This document shows, in pieces, positions 60,565-64,000 of a stretch of 64,000 nucleotides of DNA; the first letter of the stretch is position 1, and every line of letters begins with the position of its first letter. A model generated the notes under the pieces. That model was not told where the DNA came from, ran no database searches, and saw nothing but the letters and a program-made list of their open reading frames with translations. The DNA lies in assembly GCF_900101685.1 (NCBI RefSeq), contig NZ_FMZZ01000015.1:62001-126000 (forward strand), read 5' to 3'. This stretch comes from Actinokineospora iranica. GTDB lineage: Bacteria; Actinomycetota; Actinomycetes; Mycobacteriales; Pseudonocardiaceae. Made by a program: the position numbers and the translations under genes.

Positions 60565-61712
60565 CGTTCTCGCGCATCCCGCGCCCCGTCACCGTGGTCG
60601 CCATCGAACTGCTGGCCGTGGGGGTCCCGCTGGGAACCGTGCTGCTGTCGCATCCCACGAAGTACGCGTTCGCCTTCCCCACGGCGGTCATCGCGTGCCT
60701 GGCGCTTCCGCTGCGGCTGCGGTGGCCGAGGCTGGCGCTGCTGATCTGCGTCCCGGCCCTCGCGGGCGGCCTTGGCCTGCCCCCGGCGATCGTCGCCCTG
60801 TACCGCGTCGGCCGGGCGTCCCGGCGGGTGCGCGACGCCGTCGCCTGGGTGGTCGGCACCTCGCTGGTGGTGGTGCTGCCGCTGCACCTCACCGCGGACC
60901 TGGCCATCGCCGACCGCATCATGAGCCTGCTGTTCACCCTGGTCGGCGTCGGCGGCCCCGCGGCCATGGGCGTCCTGGTCAGACTCCGCGGCGAACTGGC
61001 CGAAAGCCTCGCCGAAGTCCGCCGAGCCCGCAAAGCCGAGCTGGAAGCCCGCTCAGACCGCGCCCGAGCCGACGAACGCGCCCGCATAGCCAGGGAAATC
61101 CACGACGCCGTCGGCCACAACGCCACCTTGATCGCCGTCCAGTCCGCCGCCCTCGCCGCCACGACGAAAGACCCCCAGGCCAAGGAAACCGCCGAACGCC
61201 TCCGCGAACTCGCCAAACAGTCCCTGGCCGAAATGCGGACCGCCCTCGGCCTGGTCACCGTCGACCAGCACACCCTCCACGGCCTGGCCGACATCCCCGA
61301 CCTGCTCAACCGAGCCCGCAGCGCGGGCGTCACCGTCTCCGCCACCGGCGACCACGACGAGATCCAGACGTCCCCCGCCGTGAGCCGCGCGATCTACCGA
61401 GTGGTCCAGGAAGCTCTCACCAACGCCCTGAAACACGCCCCCGGCGCCCCCATCAAGGTCACCCTCACCCAAACCCCCACCCGAGTCCGCGTCATGGTCG
61501 TCAACGCCGCACCCCCCACCCACCCCCCGAACACCGACGGAAGCGGCACCGGCCTCGAAGGCCTGACCGAACGCGTCCACACCGCGGGCGGCACCTTCCA
61601 AGCCACCCCCCTCCCCGACGGCGGCTACCAGGTGATCGCCGAACTCCCACCCAAAGTCGACCCATCCCACCCGACTTCCGGCGGTAGCACCCCCCTCCCC
61701 ACCCGGTCATAG
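60561..61712 (+). CDS. NarL-type sensor histidine kinase
   Basis: A 383-residue HisKA_3 kinase. The N-terminus has about four membrane helices (roughly 10-140). A coiled-coil linker (about 143-172) leads to the phosphoacceptor His181 in IAREIHDAVGH. The N-box is EALTNALKHAP, and the G-box GSGTGLEGLTERVHTAGG is intact. It has no separate extracellular sensor domain, so the signal is probably sensed at or in the membrane. The partner is the response regulator at 59087. ATG 60561 is used; the ribosome site is weak. Confidence 0.92.
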   Translation: MTFSRIPRPVTVVAIELLAVGVPLGTVLLSHPTKYAFAFPTAVIACLALPLRLRWPRLALLICVPALAGGLGLPPAIVALYRVGRASRRVRDAVAWVVGTSLVVVLPLHLTADLAIADRIMSLLFTLVGVGGPAAMGVLVRLRGELAESLAEVRRARKAELEARSDRARADERARIAREIHDAVGHNATLIAVQSAALAATTKDPQAKETAERLRELAKQSLAEMRTALGLVTVDQHTLHGLADIPDLLNRARSAGVTVSATGDHDEIQTSPAVSRAIYRVVQEALTNALKHAPGAPIKVTLTQTPTRVRVMVVNAAPPTHPPNTDGSGTGLEGLTERVHTAGGTFQATPLPDGGYQVIAELPPKVDPSHPTSGGSTPLPTRS

Positions 61713-61755
61713 TCGCCAAGCGCCACTATCGGGGAGCGGCGCACTCTGGGGGAAA

Positions 61756-61788
61756 GTGCGGGGACTCCCACGCGGCGGGTCCCCGCAC
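61756..61788 (+). terminator. Terminator after the histidine kinase
   Basis: GTGCGGGGAC (61756-61765) pairs perfectly with GTCCCCGCAC (61779-61788); the 13-nt loop can add CCC/GGG pairs. It lies 44 bp past the kinase stop and before the tRNA gene. Confidence 0.7.
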
Positions 61789-61859
61789 CTCTCCCCCGCC
61801 GCAACCCCACCCAACCCCGTACGCTAAACTTCCCAAGCACCCGCGAGAGCGGATGCGGC

Positions 61860-61933
<74 letters not shown>

Positions 61934-61937
61934 CGGC

Positions 61938-61986
61938 AAAAAAGGGCCGTTGACACAGGCGTATTGCCTGGTCAGCGGCCCTTTTT
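61938..61986. terminator. Strong bidirectional terminator after tRNA-Pro
   Basis: AAAAAAGGGCCG (61938-61949) pairs with CGGCCCTTTTT (61976-61986), and inner TGAC/GTCA and AGGC/GCCT pairs extend the stem. The T-run gives a canonical intrinsic terminator for the tRNA and, through the A-run, one for the integrase gene on the other strand. It is unusually AT-flanked for this region and lies inside the element. Confidence 0.85.
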
Positions 61987-62067
61987 CGTTGGTCGTGTGG
62001 ATCTTGCTCGTGTGTCTCGTGTGGACCGTTTGTGGACCTGAGTGACTAACTGGGTGACTGTGGGTGG

Positions 62068-63384
62068 CTACGCGGCCCCCGGTTCGCTCTCGGCTCCCGG
62101 TCCGGGATCGCTGTCGCCCTCGTCCGGCACCAGCGCTGCGAACCGCTCTGGCATGGTCCGGGCGAGTACGCGCATGGCCTCCTGCTGTTCCTCGGTGAGG
62201 CTTCGCCATGCCGCGAGGCGCTTGTCCGTGCGGTCTGTCGGGAAGATGTCGTCCATCGCGGTGGCGGCTTCGACCATGACGGGGACGATCTGGTGGCGGT
62301 AGACCGTCTCGGTGACCGCTGTGCCGCTGTGGCCCACCAGTCGCGCGATGTCCTCGATCCGCACGCCGGAAGCGGACAGCACCGACACGAAGCTGTGCCG
62401 CATTTCCCGGGGTGTCCAGTCCTTCGGGTCGAGCCCCGCGGCCTTGAGCACGCGTCGGAACGCGCGCCGGACGTTGTGGGAGTCCAGCGGGGTACCTACC
62501 TCGGAGGCGAACACCAGGCCGTGTTCCTGCCAGCGGTTGCCCGCGAGCTTGCGTCGGGCGTCCTGGTGCACGCAGTGCGCCTTGAGCGCGTCGACGCACC
62601 GCGTCGGCATGGCCAACGTCCGTCGTGACTTGCTGGTCTTGGTGTCGCCGTCACGGCGCACCGACCGCAACACCGAGATCGACGGCAACACGACCGGTTC
62701 GGCGTCCGGCTTGCCGATGAGGTCCACCTCGTCCCAGACCAGTGCGCGCAGTTCCTCGGTCCGCGCGCCGATCAGCAGCGACAGCACGATGTAGGCGTGC
62801 ATGGGCGTGCTCTCGGACGCGTCCAGTACCGCCTCGACCTGTTCCAGTGTGAGGGCTTTCGACGGGCGCCCGTCCTGGCCGGGCGGTACGTCGCACAACG
62901 CCACGACGTTGCGCTTGACCTTGTCCCGGGCCTGCGCCATCCGCACCGAGCGGTTCAGGATCGAGTAGATCAACCGCAGCGTCCGCGTGGACAAGGTCAG
63001 GGACAACTCGGTGAAGAACTCGTCCACCTCGTCGGCGGACAGCTCTCGCAGCTTCCGGGCTCCCAAGTTCGGGATGATGTGCCCTTCGACCTGGTAGCGG
63101 TAGTTCTTCACCGTCTCCGGATCGCGCCCACGAAGTCCGTATTTCAGCCACGTGGTCACGGCCTCCGTGACGGTGTAGCCGTGCGGCGCGATGGCCAACC
63201 CGTCGTCAAGGTCGCGGAGGATTTCCTTGAGCTTGTCCTTGGCCTCGGTCTTGGTCCTACCGCTGGCCTTGCGGGTGATCCGCTTGCCCTTGGCGTTGTA
63301 TCCGATGGTCGCGGTGGCGATCCACCGTTGGCGCTTCTCGTCCCAGTGCAGACCGCCGTCCCCGCGGCTACGCCGTTTTGTCAT
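62068..63384 (-). CDS. int: Tyrosine recombinase (site-specific integrase)
   Basis: A 438-residue integrase. An AP2-like N-terminal arm-binding part (DGGLHWDEKRQRWIATATIGYN, about 9-30) and a SAM-like core-binding domain (about 70-155) precede the catalytic domain. Seen catalytic residues are Arg in LIGARTEELRAL, Arg-His in PREMRHSF, His in GHSGTAV and Tyr in VYRHQ. The first His of HxxR is replaced by Arg, as in other actinomycete element integrases. The acidic Pro/Gly/Glu tail (after about 415) is disordered. It recombines the element at the tRNA-Pro site. Its start overlaps the xis gene by 17 bp. Confidence 0.93.
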   Translation of the reverse strand: MTKRRSRGDGGLHWDEKRQRWIATATIGYNAKGKRITRKASGRTKTEAKDKLKEILRDLDDGLAIAPHGYTVTEAVTTWLKYGLRGRDPETVKNYRYQVEGHIIPNLGARKLRELSADEVDEFFTELSLTLSTRTLRLIYSILNRSVRMAQARDKVKRNVVALCDVPPGQDGRPSKALTLEQVEAVLDASESTPMHAYIVLSLLIGARTEELRALVWDEVDLIGKPDAEPVVLPSISVLRSVRRDGDTKTSKSRRTLAMPTRCVDALKAHCVHQDARRKLAGNRWQEHGLVFASEVGTPLDSHNVRRAFRRVLKAAGLDPKDWTPREMRHSFVSVLSASGVRIEDIARLVGHSGTAVTETVYRHQIVPVMVEAATAMDDIFPTDRTDKRLAAWRSLTEEQQEAMRVLARTMPERFAALVPDEGDSDPGPGAESEPGAA

Positions 63385-63595
63385 AGTGCACCTCCGCTTC
63401 CTTCTCCAACAACGCGACGTAGGCCCGGATCGCGGACGCCGGAATGAGGGTGGCGTTGCCCTGCTTGACGAACTTGATCCGTCCGGCCCTCATCTGCTCG
63501 TAGAAGGTGCTGCGCCCGAGGGACAGCAACCTCATTGCCTCGGGAACCTTGTAGAGGTATTTGGTCAGTTCGATGACCGTGTTTGCGTCGCTCAC
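63368..63595 (-). CDS. xis: Excisionase-type helix-turn-helix protein
   Basis: A 75-residue MerR/excisionase-like HTH protein: VPEAMRLLSLGRSTFYEQMRAG (about 17-38) is the wing-turn and recognition helix, followed by IKFVKQGNATLIPASAI. It probably directs the integrase to excise the element. GTG 63595 follows AGGGGGACTG; a longer reading from 63970 would cover the neighbouring DUF3631 gene in another frame and is rejected. Confidence 0.85.
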   Translation of the reverse strand: MSDANTVIELTKYLYKVPEAMRLLSLGRSTFYEQMRAGRIKFVKQGNATLIPASAIRAYVALLEKEAEVHYDKTA

Positions 63596-63603
63596 CAGTC
63601 CCC

Positions 63604-64000
63604 CTAGTTTCCGGAACTCGACTGATCGGTGTTGACGGGCAGATAACGCGCCCACGCGTCCGCCAGGCCAACCTGGGTGACCTGGGTGTCCGTGGGGAAA
63701 GTGACGTAGCCTTTCGCGTTGGTGTTGTTGTGCTTGAAGGTCATTGGCGCAACCTGGTAGAGGCTCATTTCTTTGGCGAGCCGCTGCGCGTCGAGCGGTT
63801 TGCCACCCAGGTCGGGCCATGGCGAGTCCTCGATCGCGCGCAGGCGTGCCAGGATGTCGCTGGTGTGCATTCGGTCGGTGCGTTCCGCAGCGAACAAGTC
63901 GCGCAGGTCGGACAGCAGGCGAACGCCGAGTGAGGGCGTGGTCTTCTGGCCGAACACGAAGTGGCTGCACGCGGCTCGCGCCGTGGTCGGCCAGTGCCCA
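63604..64000 (-). CDS. DUF3631 domain protein, C-terminal part (continues beyond window)
   Basis: The frame is open to the right edge and stops at 63604, giving 131 residues. It reads ...ARAACSHFVFGQ, SLGVRLLSDLRDLFAAE, MHTSDILARLRAI, DSPWPDLGGKPLDAQRLAKE and ...YLPVNTDQSSSGN, the typical C-terminal DUF3631 domain that follows a primase/helicase-like ATPase in actinobacterial mobile elements. A replication-related role in the element is likely. The GTG at 63955-63957 is internal, not the real start. It lies 8 bp before xis on the same strand. Confidence 0.8.
   Translation of the reverse strand, partial: GHWPTTARAACSHFVFGQKTTPSLGVRLLSDLRDLFAAERTDRMHTSDILARLRAIEDSPWPDLGGKPLDAQRLAKEMSLYQVAPMTFKHNNTNAKGYVTFPTDTQVTQVGLADAWARYLPVNTDQSSSGN

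Noticed and set aside
63604..63957. A complete small gene starting at GTG 63957
   Set aside because: The frame is open to the window edge and the sequence before the GTG continues the DUF3631 domain.

Overview
This window is a high-GC, gene-dense actinobacterial chromosome segment. GTG starts are common, 4-bp ATGA/GTGA overlaps join many genes, and third codon positions are mostly G or C. The FxSxx-type RiPP locus, the WXG/EspC-like type VII substrates, UdgX and an AICE-like integrase module beside a tRNA-Pro fit the order Pseudonocardiales. That placement is inference from gene content, not from a marker-gene comparison.

Layout. 1-10.3 kb holds housekeeping and envelope genes: two GNAT acetyltransferases, a membrane adenylate cyclase, a cold-shock protein, a YciO/Sua5 protein, secreted and lipid-anchored proteins and an MMPL transporter. 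11.1-14.4 kb is a compact two-gene operon of P-loop ATPases that I cannot assign to a described system; a 30-codon leader ORF is coupled to its start. 16.1-23.5 kb is an FxSxx-COOH-type cyclophane RiPP locus: precursor, FxsT-like TIR/NB-ARC/TPR protein and an unknown gene on the minus strand, with a divergent radical SAM maturase and HExxH enzyme on the plus strand. 23.5-24.8 kb is a broken beta-helix gene. 24.8-31 kb carries a membrane protein, a HEAT-like repeat protein, a small winged-helix candidate, a cytochrome P450 and an MFS exporter. 32.7-36.2 kb has a type VII substrate pair (EspC-like protein plus DUF6973 effector) with an MFS gene and an Imm1-like immunity gene. 31.2-32.7 kb and 36.2-46.6 kb form a heptose and glycosyltransferase region with gmhA, gmhB, two hldE copies, three GT9 and two GT4 enzymes, plus udgX, an ALDH and an SDR. 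46.6-55.2 kb is mixed metabolism. 55.3-58.2 kb is the cmk-plsC-der operon. 59.1-61.7 kb is a response regulator and histidine kinase pair separated by an odd C-rich stretch. 61.86 kb is tRNA-Pro(GGG), followed by the int-xis-DUF3631 end of an integrated element that leaves the window.

Two dispersed repeat families stand out. One is a 74-bp element, seen at 1985 and 56059, that reads as a 25-codon ORF slipped exactly into a DTGA gene junction, like mycobacterial MIRUs. The other is a composite element of a long palindrome flanked on one side only by about 62-66-bp degenerate direct repeats, at 14.4, 31.1 and 53.1 kb. Most start choices rest on Shine-Dalgarno sites or on overlaps with the preceding stop codon. 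All family assignments are by eye.
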